In this document: positions 1 through 12,600 of the stretch, one piece after another | Numbering within the stretch: position 1 is the first letter of the stretch | Layout: each line of letters opens with the position of its first letter | Assembly (NCBI RefSeq): GCF_023101765.2 | Contig: NC_064234.1 | Coordinates: 496,001-560,000 of the forward strand | Direction: 5' to 3' | Length of the DNA stretch: 64,000 bases | Origin: Spodoptera frugiperda | Taxonomy: Eukaryota; Arthropoda; Insecta; Lepidoptera; Noctuidae | Notes under the pieces: generated by a model | Database searches by the model: none | Told to the model about the DNA's origin: nothing | Seen by the model: the letters and a program-made list of their open reading frames with translations, nothing else | Position numbers and translations under genes: made by a program

Positions 1-1702
1 AACGCACGCTGACTTCCGTAAACGGCACACCGGTGCCTAAATACTGCCACTACTAGCAAGTATCAGCGCCCACGCACTAACTGTTACCAAATCCAGTTAC
101 AAAACATGACCCCGTTATTAAAGCAACCATCGTTAATACATAATTCCATTAAACTTTACAAGAATACCAGAAAGGCAATTGATTAAATGTCACTCGTTTT
201 CTTGCTTGGATTCCAGACGGCCAATGATAATGGGAACAATGGCTCCCATCGCAAAGCCTTTCATGGCCTTAATAACTAGTCATCAGCGTTCGAATGGCGG
301 ACATTAGCCGTCGCAGCAAGGTGGACGCGGACATTCCGCACTTAGTTTAATTAAAGCTAATTTATTGTAGCGATCGTGTAAAAAGGTGGTCTACAGTGTT
401 TGTAGTGATGGTGAACGCTGATAGAATAAAGAAGTCTAATGTTTTATATCAATTAGCAGAATGAGCAACGGTTAAAATAATACGATGAGAGATATTCATC
501 ATTTAACGTGAATACTTTATATACTCTGGTACAACGAAAAACATTTAACGGTTTTAATTTTACATTGAATGACAGATGTCCTGTTAAAATAACCACAGGA
601 TATTTCTGTAGTACATCCAAAAATATACCATGGCCATCTCTACCAACCCTAAACCTCCGTTTAATCACTGTGTCTACCTTAAATCAGGCGTGTTAGATCC
701 AAGAACATTTTTCTATTTTAAGAAAACAATACATCATCAAAGAAAAGTGAGATCATCTGTCATAGTGCCTATATGACATGAATAAGTCATCGATAACGTG
801 CTTAACAACTTCACAGTAATATTTGAGTCAGTTCACAATGACAACAAAATAAAACTGTAGTAAGTTACACAACATAAGTGTGCCACAAGGCACCTGCTTT
901 CTAAATACTGACAGACAAATTATGGAAACTGTGGTCAGTTAAGAATCCGGAAACACCCACGTTAGCTTAAGCAACGTTCCGTCCGACCTGTCCAGGTACA
1001 TGTCGGGTCAACGATGGCAAAGCTTTGACAACTACTGACACAATTCACCCGTCTTACCCCAAATATTGCCGAGGCTCCGACGCCGGTATTTCGCAGCTTA
1101 GACGAGACTAAAAGGGGTTGTTAATTTGGACCAAAAGTATCGCCTCAAATTGTTACAAAGAAGAAAAGACTTAAGATGCAGTTAATATTAAAAACTCAGT
1201 CTTACGTATTAAGGTTCATATCATTACATCACCAGCCTATAAGTGGCCACTGCTGACCAAAGACCTCTTCTCACACGGAGAAGGTTTGAGCATTAATCAC
1301 CACGCTTTTTGAATGCGGGTTGGCGATTTAAAACTCATAATTAGAAATTATAAGCCCAAGTTTCCTCGTGATGTTCTCATTCAAGGTTTATATTCAACTA
1401 CTTGTAACTTTAACCCCATAAATCACACTAATATAACAACAAACTGCACTAGTAATAATCACTTTTAATTACATTGCTGTCTGTTCCAATTTAAACTATA
1501 ATTGTTGGTTACTAAGCAGAAGATTTCTCTGAAGCATCGTCTTCTATCAGAGCTCACACTTGCTACAACATAAGGTACTTCATTAAATTAAATTAAACAT
1601 GAAGTTTATAACTTTGGCTAATATAGTTTGTTGGAGGAATAATCACAAGATTGCTCGTGTAACGCCTACTTGGTAATATGTGCTATGGAGTATTTAAATA
1701 AT
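1..1702. other. Non-coding, probably ERK intron or flank
   Basis: No exon with splice sites and a recognisable protein was found on either strand. Since ERK is transcribed leftward from 8784 and its second coding exon was not found, this stretch is probably part of its first intron. The few open frames are short and show no conserved motif. Confidence 0.5.
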
Positions 1703-1890
1703 TATATACTTGACTCATTGCCTTTAGTAGGTTTATAACAAAGTGTGTGAAAACTTGCCAAGTTATATCATTTTTAACTGAGGTCTGTGTATGGAACTTG
1801 GTACTTATTTAGATCTCACTTCTTTTATAGGCGAAGCATTCCAATATTATCGAACTTGGCAGCCTTTCACATTTATGTTTTGGGTGGGAT
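1703..1890 (+). repeat. Interspersed repeat, copy 1 of 3
   Basis: About 188 bp nearly identical to the reverse complement of 4254-4442 and, over its right three quarters, to 4460-4600. All copies end in a TGGGTGGGAT motif. The family is not identified. The copies differ by only a few bases, so they spread or duplicated recently. Confidence 0.85.
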
Positions 1891-1958
1891 TTATAATATA
1901 CTTCTAAATACTCTTATGAATTGTTTGTATCAAGTGTTTATTTAGATAATTTTTCTCA

Positions 1959-2129
1959 CTTACTCACGTACTGTTTTGACGAGGAACTCGACTAGTTTCA
2001 AGCCATGCTTGAGGCTCATATTCATGAACAGCATTCCGCGAATGCTGCTTTGGGAATCTGCTGCTCATGAATATGAGCACACACACACGACGCGGCGATT
2101 GTCGCGCTGCTACTGAGTACGTGAGTAAG
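1959..2129. mobile_element. Palindromic MITE, 171 bp
   Basis: The ends are perfect 14-bp inverted repeats (CTTACTCACGTACT at 1959-1972, its complement at 2116-2129). The interior is also palindromic: GCTCATATTCATGAACAGCATTCC pairs imperfectly with a second arm around 2056-2080. A related half-copy in opposite orientation lies at 11631-11715 in an Orai intron. It encodes nothing and is a non-autonomous DNA element. No clear target-site duplication is visible. Confidence 0.75.
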
Positions 2130-4253
2130 CCGATAACATAATAATTAATTTAGTATGTCTCACGAAAGTTACAATAAAATAATTTTTCTCACATTCCTTT
2201 TCAAGGCCACGTAGTTTTGCGGAGCAGTGCAAGTCCAGCCCTGCAGAGCTAGTGAAGTGAGAAATTAATTAAGAGTTCATGCCTCGTTTAGCATTATGAG
2301 ACAGTGAGCTAGACTCTAAAGTCCCCAGCGATAGGAGCAGCGTCGTGGAATAACTTATGTCAGCTTGGCGAGATGAACCGCGCGCCAAACATACGTAACC
2401 GACCATTGAAATATTCCTCAACCTAAACTAAAATTTCATTTATAACACTCCATTGAACTAACAAAAGTCAAGCTTGCCTAGTAACAAAATCGTACTTAAA
2501 TAGACCAACACGTTCCGAAGCGACAAAGGCTTGTAAGGATCCTAAACAAAAGTTCAAATATCTTTTCTGGACGCAATCTAACCAACTTATCTAATTCTGT
2601 TTGGACAAAAGCCAATGGCCGCCAACAACAGTTAAAGGATTGGAGACTGAGAGAACAACACGAAATAAGCACATCGCCCTTAAAAAGTGCACCAACTCAA
2701 TTACCGTTTCCGAAAACTGGGACGGAGTTTGAAAGAAAAGTAATGAAACTTTCCTTCCCGAGTTTGTTTGCCAACCGAAAGCTATCAAAAGGTGGGCGAC
2801 AACATTTGAGCCAAGTGTGTTTCAAACTTCTCCGATCACTCAACTATTTGATTCGTCTTCTTTTTCCTGGCCTTTCCCCAATTAAGTTGGCACGACATCT
2901 TCTAAACAGTTTATTTAAATATCAATACTGTATCGAATATCTGACATCATTTGGAGCGCTAGATGTGAACCTACTTTATTGTCGCTAACTAATAATAGGT
3001 GTACTATTCCAATTCAAATGGAAACCACAAAATTAATTAGCAGTTAGCTTGCCTATTGTGGATAGTGGACATAACAATTATATTTTCCCATTCCCATGTA
3101 AAACAATTCCAATAAGTAACTAAGTATAGAATTAGGCAATCATAATATACGTATTTACGTGAATATGTGTACATAACTTTAATTTTACAGAATTGATCAG
3201 CCACACACAAGACGTCCACTGTTGAACATGAGTCTCCTTCAATGACTTCCATTTTGATATGCCATTCATGTCTTCACAGTTGATTTCAATCAAGAAATGT
3301 ATTACGTAAATAAATATTTTCTTCGGATGAGTATTTGTAAATAAGGGTCCCAAAAATATGAAATCTCTGCCTAACATTGGAATTTGAATGTTTGGTATTC
3401 AATGAAAGCGAAGCTATCCGAATGGAAACTGCCTGCCTGATACAGTTAACGCAATTATTCTGTAATTAATTGCTTTAAGTCTTTGAAATAGTGACTATAC
3501 TCTGAAGGTCGTACAATACGCGTTACGGTTACCAGAGAACTTAAATTTGTATGACTAGAATTACAAACAAGAGACTTTTCGGGTCATGATTCATATGAAA
3601 GCGCTTGGGCTCGCCCTAAATAGGTACGTGACTTTGCGTTCATCTTGGATATTGAAAATTCTCATAATTTATTACGACTTAATAGAAAAAAATCGCACGA
3701 GACGTTAACCTAATATCAACCTAGCTTACAGGCGCTATATGTACCTAAATTTTTGTAACAAGACATGCGCGGCTGAAGAAATCGTACCCTTATAGGATTC
3801 TGTGAAGAAACCTTTTTATAAAAATCTTTAAGTACATTTCTAAAAGTAAACAGTACAAAGAAATGAGAGTTGTGAAAAACGAGGATCCTTCAAGACACCT
3901 AAGGTCAATAGCAAGAAGCTCTAAGACGGTAAAGTACCAGCTAAGTAAAGGAATGCTGGCTACAAAGACAATGCTACAAAGCCATCAAAGTTCGGCACTT
4001 TTAAATATTTAAATACTTCGAGAAAAGAATAGAAGCGTAGAACTTAGTTTGTAAGGAATCAGCTTTGTTTCAGAGCCGTGGAATATTTTACAACGTAAAA
4101 TATGAATAAACACATTGGACAAAAGTGGAACTTACTAAGCATTGAATATGCTGTGTCCTCTGTGTAATCAGTAAAAGGAGTCGATGACCGATAGATGCGG
4201 AAACTATTTATTCCTATGAAATAAAATATAAATTTTCATTTTCATTAATAGTT
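2130..4253. other. Non-coding, no gene recognised
   Basis: AT-rich DNA with only short chance open frames at 2591-2788, 2743-2988, 3037-3252 and 3132-3377. None shows a domain, a splice context or family resemblance. Probably part of the long ERK first intron. Confidence 0.5.
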
Positions 4254-4600
4254 ATCCCACCCAAAACATAAATGTGAAAGGATGCCAAGTTCGATAATAT
4301 TGGAATGCTTCGCCTATAAAAGAAGTGAGATCTAAATAAGTACCAAGTTCCATACACAGACCTCAGTTAAAAATGATATAACAAGTTGGCAAGTTTTCAC
4401 ACACTTTGTTATAAACCTACTAAACGCAATGAGTCAAGTATATATTATAATTTTCTATTAAAACTTGCCAAGTTATATCATTTTTAACTGAGGTCTGTGT
4501 ATGGAACTTGGTACTTATTTAGATCTCACTTCTTTTATAGGCGAAGCATTCCAATATTATCGAACTTGGCATCCTTTCACATTTATGTTTTGGGTGGGAT
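4254..4600. repeat. Large inverted repeat (fold-back)
   Basis: The left arm 4254-4397 (about 144 bp) is the near-perfect reverse complement of the right arm 4460-4600 (about 141 bp), with a 62-bp spacer. The main difference is a 3-base indel in the ATATAACAAGTTGG segment. Both arms belong to the repeat at 1703-1890. The left copy is full length (to about 4442) and the right copy is truncated. Transcribed RNA could form a stem of about 140 bp. Confidence 0.88.
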
Positions 4601-4639
4601 TTCATTTATTTTTGTAAGGTTTATTTTCTTTTTTTCTTA

Positions 4640-5150
4640 TTTTACTTTACTTTGACTAAATACAAACCTTCGTAACGAATTTTAGGTCGGTACGACCATT
4701 GGAAGATATATATAAATTTTTTGTTTTAGTTCCTTAGGGGTATGAATTTACACCTTCATTATTTTTAAAACCGACTCACACTTGGCCATTTTCAGATTTT
4801 TTCCTTTACCTTGACCTAAAGACCTACCTCCATGCCAAATTTCAAGTCAATACGACCATTGGAAGTGGTCTAGGTTTTTGATGAGTGAGTCAGTCAGTGA
4901 GTGTATAGTAAAAATAGCGATTTTCTGACGTCAATATCTCAAGACCTACAATAGGTACATTAATGAAATTTTGTATTTTAGATAAGTAAGTAGATCTCGA
5001 CAGATACTAGAAATTTCATATGCGTAGATAAAATAGATTTTGAGTTATAGGTGGGTCGAACTTGGCCCGAAATGGTTCGTGTAATATAACCCACGGCCGG
5101 TGTGTCGGTTTTTTTGCTCGAACTTGGCGGACACACTGCCGTGTGTCTAG
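4640..5150. repeat. Degenerate interspersed repeat
   Basis: Contains two diverged copies of a TACGACCATTGGAAG segment (near 4691 and 4851) and the GAGTGAGTCAGTCAGTGAGTG string that recurs in unclassified lepidopteran repeats. It ends in a pyrimidine tract and GTGTGTCTAG. No coding capacity was recognised, and the family assignment is from memory of similar repeats. Confidence 0.45.
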
Positions 5151-5189
5151 ATTCCTTGAGGTTGGTAACTAAATAATGGTAGCCATTAG

Positions 5190-5338
5190 CGTTAGGTTTT
5201 GCACGACAGTTTTGTCCCTCCTACATGCAAAACTGTACAGGCATAACCGACTTATATTATACTGACAACTGTACAGTTTTCCCCCATCCACGCTAGGGTT
5301 TGCATGTAATGTTTTACATGTAAGGGCAAACCCTAACG
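5190..5338. mobile_element. Small palindromic MITE, about 149 bp
   Basis: Terminal 13-bp inverted repeats match at 12 of 13 positions (CGTTAGGTTTTGC at 5190-5202; complement of CGTTAGGGTTTGC at 5326-5338). The interior holds further symmetric pieces (AAACTGTACAG and CTGTACAGTTTT). It has no open frame and no obvious target duplication. Confidence 0.55.
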
Positions 5339-5345
5339 TATATGG

Positions 5346-8300
5346 CCACCATACTACATCTCCTATGAATTTTAAAAAGCGCCCTAATCTGTTATATGTA
5401 GGTACCTACTTATTCGTCTACGAACTAGTAAAGCAATGTTTTAACTATAGGATAATCAGTCACTGTGCATTCATATGGCCCAGTCGCATGGCAAACTTTG
5501 GCACATGACGATTGCAAAACAGGTTCATGTTCATAAATATTATCCTCGTTCGAGTCCATATTTTGTTCTTATCACGAACATTAGATATCATGCATGAGAC
5601 CATCAAAAACAATAGAATTCTTATTTGTAGATGTTAATGTGGAGACCCGAATGAACATATAGTTACGTGACCAGAATGAACCGACAATTCTATGACGACT
5701 GTCAGGACAACATTTGAATTTCAGGGAATAACTATTCCAAGTAAATACTGTGTTCCATAAATTGAATTTTTAGATGACTACGCTACGTTTTTTCTGTTTA
5801 CATTACTCTAATTGTAAACGATCAAGAAATAGCAATGTTACCAGATGCTAGTAAAAAAACTGAGACACATGTTTGAAAATACAAAGAACCTTGTTTACGT
5901 GAAACGAATAATTTTGCTTAGACGATCGCACTTTAAAAATTGTTAGTGATAGTGAAACGGGCAATCAAAAAATATCGTAGTATTTGTAGAGTAGTGACGG
6001 GTCGATATGGAATACTGACGAAGCGAGTATCCGCAAGTATATCGTCTAGGTTACCTAACTATTCACAACATCCCCGATACCTCTCCGAAAGCCCATAATT
6101 AGAATGGAAACCTTGAGCTGTTTAGAGACACCTTATTTATACTAGGTATATATCTAAGCGGCCGCTGATAATGACAAATCTGGAAAATCCTGTTTTAATG
6201 AGATAACTATTACTAACTCTCCATTAAAGCTTGTCGAATTCAATTACTTTACAACAAATATTTAGGTACTTCGTGTCATGTTTTACATCGTACCAATACC
6301 GCACATAGATACGAGTAGTTATCCAAATAAACACAAGTGTGCGAATATGTCATACTAATGGACATACAATATTGAAATTGTACGTACACATTATCATGTA
6401 AATTCATTCGCAATGTAAACGTACAAATCTTATCAAATAATATTCGTAATGAGTCATTTAGTGCGGTGTACACTACAGAGCTGTTGTTATGTAGTGATAG
6501 GTATGCAGGTAAATAGGCTAAGCACAAGGTCGACTAACAAACTCGAAGATTAGTACCTACCTACTATTTGAAAACCTTATCTTGTCTGCTTTAACGGGTC
6601 TAAAGATATACGCGGTTTTTAAGAGCAGTTTTTCGTGCATTGAATTCATATTTAAATCCGTAGCAACGCGTTGTTACGATTCATTGCAAAAAATGGCTGG
6701 CTGGCTTTTAATTAGGTACATTTATAGTGTCACCGTCTATAAAAATATTTAACGTAATAACGTAAAAAAATAATACTATGTTTTTAGTATTATTTTAAAG
6801 ACTTTAGTATTTTTAAGACAAGGTAACTAAATCCTAAATATTTATTTCATATGAAGTGGTACAGTAGATTTAAGAGTTTAGCTTCATAATTTTCTCGTAT
6901 TATTTTTCAGTTACACCACTAAATTACGATCACAGCGTGGTGTAGATTACTTTTCGCTGTCAAACAATGAACTAATAGTTATTGATCTGATCAATAACTT
7001 ATTAAACGAATTTGCGACGTATTTTTACATCACTAGTCCATAGTGTCTATAAAATGTCTAGTGTCTAAAAGATGTCTAAAGTGTTTAAAGGGTGTCTACC
7101 GTGTCTAAAGACTGACCTTCCGAAATCATCAGTTTTTATTAATAGCCACTAACTATAGCACTAGTTGAGAAGCCTGATATTTTAATGCACACTGAGACAA
7201 GACATAATTATTTGTTAAACAGTTTATTTTTTTATTTTTATTAGTCTAACAACAAGAATTTATGTAAAAGAAAAATAGAATTTCTAATGTGTTACGCCAA
7301 TTAGAATCTAATTCACAAATACTTATTTCTAATCCAATTCAAATATGAAATTAAAAAGTACATTGCACTTTATACAGTTATGTGATGTGATATATTTAAA
7401 ATCATATATGCATGCATTAAAATAAAAACCTGTGTGAATATAATATCTATGAACTTATTCAAATAAGTACCTAATTTTCCTACAAGATTATATAAGAATT
7501 TTCCTGTTGATTGTTAAAAGGTATTTTTCAAAGGAGCATCACTACCTAATTTTTTTCTTGATCAAAGCAAGTTGATTCTAAATTATACATTTGTACCATG
7601 TAGGTACTTAGGTACACAGGATAAATTAGAAAAAACAGGTACACAAAAATCCCAGCCATAAGGTAATTATACAAAGCGAGTATGTAGTAAAATTATAAAG
7701 GAATCAACATCACCCAAAAATTGCTAGTTCGGACATCACAGAACTGTTTCATGTTTTTCATAAAAGCTTTTAAAGTGCATTATCAATTGATATGAGAGTT
7801 TGATATACTGATAGAATGCATAAAATGAATACTGATATTGTTCTTTTAGCACAAGCATTACATCATCACTTATTTATGAGAAACAATGTATTATCAGCCT
7901 TATTAAATTTGTCCTTCCGAATTAATTTGTTGACTCGACAAATATTACCGATATTTAAAATATGGCAATAGAACACATACTGGTGACTAACAAAAGTATA
8001 AATAAATAGCTCTATTTTTTAAGAATCTCCAATTTCAAATTGTCGGCTATAATGCCATGTCCAATTTACAAAATCAATTTAGAATTTACCTGCCTGTTAT
8101 ATTATCAGTTGTAGTATTATTGTATTGTAGAAGGAAAATAGTAAATATAATTATTATTTCATAGTTTTGTCTACATTCCAATACAAATACTATTGGAACT
8201 TAAGAAGTTGAATAAGACTTTTAATATTGCACTTTTTGTCTAGGCCCAAGCAAAAAATTACTATGTATACTCTAGTAAGAATGGTCATCTGAGTATTTAT

Positions 8301-8656
8301 TTATCTTTATGTATTGTTTAACTACAAACCGCAATTCTCGTAAATATGCCTGTTTCTGTAAATTAAGCTAACCAAATGTACTTAACAACAAAAACTAATC
8401 TTAATCAGTGATTATTAAAGACCAAAATACTATGAAAATCACATTATTTACCTGTTGTACTTCAAACAACAGTATGGTTATAGAAAAGTGCACTTGCTGT
8501 CAATAAAAGTTTACTTTTACTGAAACAAAACAAACTTCGTCCACCCATGAATTACATAAAAGTTATCACAAGTTGTGGAATGTAACGCTTTATTTAACTT
8601 TATAAAAGTTACAAGCTCCAATGATTTTATCGTAATCTAAAATAATCTATACTTAC
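5346..8656. other. Non-coding, probable ERK first intron
   Basis: This stretch lies directly downstream (on the minus strand) of the ERK first-exon splice donor at 8651-8656. No exon matching the next part of the kinase was recognised. It includes a short degenerate tandem array at 7042-7110. Otherwise it is AT-rich and featureless. Confidence 0.6.
7042..7110. repeat. Degenerate GTGTCTAAA tandem array
   Basis: About five imperfect copies of a unit near GTGTCTAAAG, with spacing varying between roughly 10 and 19 bases. Confidence 0.6.
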
Positions 8657-8784
8657 ACAACCATGCCATAGGCGCCTTCGCCGATGTATTGCAGATTCGT
8701 ATATCTGGGCCCCACTTCGAACACCTGGCCCCGAATGATCTCCGCGTTGGGATTACTGCTCGCGGCACCTGCAGCCTCAGCCAT
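8657..8784 (-). CDS. rl: ERK MAP kinase (rolled), first coding exon
   Basis: This exon encodes the N-terminus of the extracellular-signal-regulated MAP kinase, the last kinase of the Ras-Raf-MEK-ERK cascade in cytoplasm and nucleus. The ATG is at 8782-8784 on the minus strand. The 128-nt exon gives 42 codons plus two bases and ends at a consensus GTAAGT donor (8651-8656). After a divergent Ala/Ser-rich start comes EIIRGQVFEVGPRY and then the glycine loop GEGAYGMV (residues 35-42), where ATP binds. This combination is specific for ERK1/2-type kinases. Only about 12% of the usual length of roughly 360 residues is present; the catalytic core must lie left of the window. The gene is head-to-head with Orai, 837 bp between start codons. 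Kinase identity is clear; that it is the single insect ERK is inferred. Confidence 0.93.
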
Positions 8785-9621
8785 CGCGACACACAGAGGG
8801 AAGCCACTTAACCAACGGTAACAATACTGAGTTCAGCATAAATTTTTACACACGAGCGACACCAGAATGCCGATTGTTCAGTCCACAATTCCACATTTAA
8901 TATCCAAAACAAATTGCTAATCGACCTACATTATCCACTACTCGAACAAATCGTCCACTTGTCAATTGCTTATCATTCTCGCTAGCCTGTTTGCCCGACT
9001 TTTCATGGACACTCCCGTATAGACGCAGTACCGTTACAAAATGAACTCGATTTTTTCTCCATCTCTACGAGGGTGTTCCATGTTGTGATATTTAACATAT
9101 TCTATTCTATTTGTTGATGCTATTTCTTTCTATCACAGTGTGTTAAAACGAGATAGAGCTATCTCGTTATTACTGAAAGATTTTATTTTATTCTTCGTTC
9201 TGTGAGATTTCTATATTTTAAATACATTTACAAAAATATACACATGGTAAATTTATGTATGATCATTGTAAAAATATATTTAACAAATGATCTCAAAAAC
9301 CTGTTAGCGAAACCCATACTACGAGAATGTCATTCCGACAATAAGACAACCAATGACACTGACATGATAATGTCGTTTTTGACAATTGACAACCAATGAC
9401 GTTTACGGTTTTGTGCGGATGGAGTAGTAAAATAGTATTTTTGTAAAACTAGAATAAAAATTAAAGGCATATAAGTAGTTTTAAGCTAAACTTAAGTGTT
9501 TAAATTAGTAGAAAATGTGATGTTTCTATAACCGATCTGTCATATACATAGAGTTAAGGCTTAAAGGCCCTGATTGACCTCGTCGACTGATTCGAAGGAC
9601 TATCGTGCAAATAAATTAGGT
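8785..9621. promoter_or_regulatory. ERK-Orai divergent intergenic region
   Basis: 837 bp separate the ERK start codon (minus) from the distal Orai start codon (plus). Both promoters and 5' UTRs must lie here unless non-coding first exons exist elsewhere. No TATA box in a convincing position was recognised. The short open frame at 9202-9399 has no features of a gene. Confidence 0.6.
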
Positions 9622-12600
9622 ATGTCGGTTTGGTCAGCCAGTACAGCTGGAAATAATTACCACTCCGCTTTACCAGGTGGCCATTTCGGTTCCTCTAACA
9701 ACTGGTGTCCCAAATTAAGCAAGGTATGATATAACTTTAGATGCATGTAATAACATAGTGATTACTAATCTTAGCTTGATTGGAATGACAACTATAATTA
9801 CTGTTTACTAGTAGCTAGTTGTGTATCAGTCGTGAAGGAGCGCGGCGCACTTCAGACGCGCGTCCAGTAATAATGCTTGACCAACACCCATTTAATTATC
9901 TTCTAAAGTTGTGACTATAATCATAATTTGTGCTGTGGAATTCAGTGGACAGTGATGGAAAAATTTTATGTGTTTCTTGAACTTTGATCTTGTCTTAGGG
10001 TATGATATTATTTTGTATCACCAATAAGAAGTGTGATACATGTTGTTGCTTGAAACATCAGCTTATTATTTGTTTTATCTATCCTACATCTTTGTTACTG
10101 ATATTTAATGCACCAAAATTTTACCTGCCTTGATAATTATTTAGTTTATTTATTTTTATACAAATTCCTGTTTATTTATTTACTTTATATCAAATTATTT
10201 TACAAAGCATGTAGTGATTAGAATTGTGTGTTAATTATTTTATTGATATGATTTTTTTTTATTTTGTCCTATAAAGGAGTGGATGACAGGTATTTAGCGA
10301 GCATTTTGATCAGTTTTGTGGCACGCAGACACTGAAGATTTTACTACTTATCATTTTCTAACAAGAGTGAGTTTACAATGGTTGTTATTGGGAGAAGGGT
10401 TTCAATTTAAGTTATCTAACTGCATATATTTAACAAATCCATACATTACATAAGTCATAACTGTACCTGTAGCGCTACTCAGGTTGTCCTAGACCATGTT
10501 AATACTGAAAGTTGTCCAGATAATCCGGTGTAATGATGTCAAGGGCATGAAGTGTAGGACCGTGGTACTTTTTATCGCAGTGCATTATCATTACGTAAAC
10601 ATTATAATTGTTAATGTTTGTGGTCATTTGATAAAACAACATGTGAAACATATATTAACATATTGTGACCTAGATTTACTTGATTAAAACAATTTGATAA
10701 CTTAGCTTTTTTTTTATATCTAGTTCTGTGAAATGAAACTTAAAATAACAAACTGGTTTTCTTTCTTTCAAAAATTATTCATGTCTTGTCAGCATCTTTG
10801 TGGAATAAGAAGTTTTTTGCATTTCTTTTTTATATGGATATAAAGCTTAATTTAATCAAATCATAAACATCATAGTTTGGCTTTCACATACCAATTCATA
10901 CAGGAGTTTGTTATTGTATAATAAAAACCAATTTTCCTTTGATTATTTTATCCACATTAACTATTGTATTGATATTTTGTTACATACTGCACTAATCATG
11001 CCATGATCAAATGAATTCAAATACAAATGTATGAAGCATTGCGTTTTTAAGGATTCTAAATATATGTAAAATTACACCTATAACCCCGAAGGGGTAAACA
11101 CGGGACATTACGGCAATTCAAAATAAAGATGTTAATTTGTGCATTTTTCTAATTAGAAAAATTACCTAAGGTCCATTAGTGTATGCCAATTAACAACTTA
11201 TGTGATGTATGGATAACATTTGGGCTACTATTGGTGTTTGGTGAAACTGCTTTCTAAAAATAAAAACTATAAACAAACTCCAAATGTTTGATACCACTGT
11301 TTTAGACCTCTTAATGTTATGTTAAATAATTAATATTTTTTAAGGTTGCACCTAGGTTGCACTTTAAAAAATATTCAGAAATAAATTTCTTATCAAATCG
11401 TTGAAAATGTTATGGAGGCCACATGAAATATTATGCTAATAACACTTAGATTTTTATTTACCATCTGCTTCTTAAGAGGGGATTTTCTGTAATCCCCATG
11501 TTAGACGAACGACTTGGGGGTCGCAATTAAGCCACCAAAAATTTTGGCGATTGGCTGTCTCTATCTGTATTATAACTTTCGTGAGAGATACCAAATTCAT
11601 TATTATGGTCTTCACAGTCGCCATATCGTGTGTCGCGGAATGCTGCTCATAAATATGAGCCTCCAGAATGGCTTGAAACTAGTTGAGTTCCTTATTAAAC
11701 AGTTATATGAGTAAGTCAAATCTGCTATAAAATTAATCTCCTACCACAGCCAGCACAGATTAATGTGACTGACCATAGTATCTATCAACCAATTCCTACA
11801 TGATTATGCATACTGTGTAGTAAATTCCTCTACTAACAAATATTTCTGACAGTTGGCTATTCTCCACTTAAACAGATTAACTCTATTTTTTTTTGCTACA
11901 AATCTATGTTGACCCAATTAGATATTCTAATGATAACGTCTAATGTGCCCTCCATAAACCTGATAGCTATAAACTAGCGTAGTATTAGTTAGTAATTACT
12001 TCGGATTTGCTAGTCGCTAGGATAGTTAATAAAAGCTTTGATAAATGGCGCGGTTTTATAGATTTATTGGTTGCATCCTTATCTCAATTTTTGTGGTAAT
12101 TGGTATTCACTGTGCTCACAGTTTGGTGGTCAAATGTGGTCGATTATCTTCTTATCTTAATGTACGGCAGGAAGAGGCGATTTGGAGTAAGGTTAATCAG
12201 CATTCAGGGAATTATAATTTTTTGGCATCTAGGGATAATTGTGGTTTTTAGGGGGCCAACATCTTAATTAAATAGTAAATGTTGTAATTAACCTAATTTT
12301 AGAATGGTAAGTTTTGATAATTCTTTTGTTTTTGATAGAAAATAGTGAGAGTAGAGTCAAAAATAGGACACTTTTACTGTCGAATTTAATGTTGATATTG
12401 CAAGACAAGAAATGTCTTTAGAATTATAAGACATCTTCTACCCTTTGCTTCCTCAATTATTCTTTATTGATCGGTATTTACTGGTAACTACGGAAAACCG
12501 TAAGGAAAAAGTGGTGGTGGTCCCATGGGGTTTCAATTTCACTTAATCAATTACCAGCTAATTGGTTTCGGGTTCGTTCTCTAATTACCTCTTTAATTAC

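Noticed and set aside
2591..3377. Several short frames on both strands
   Set aside because: Overlapping, AT-rich, no motif, no splice sites joining them to a recognisable protein.
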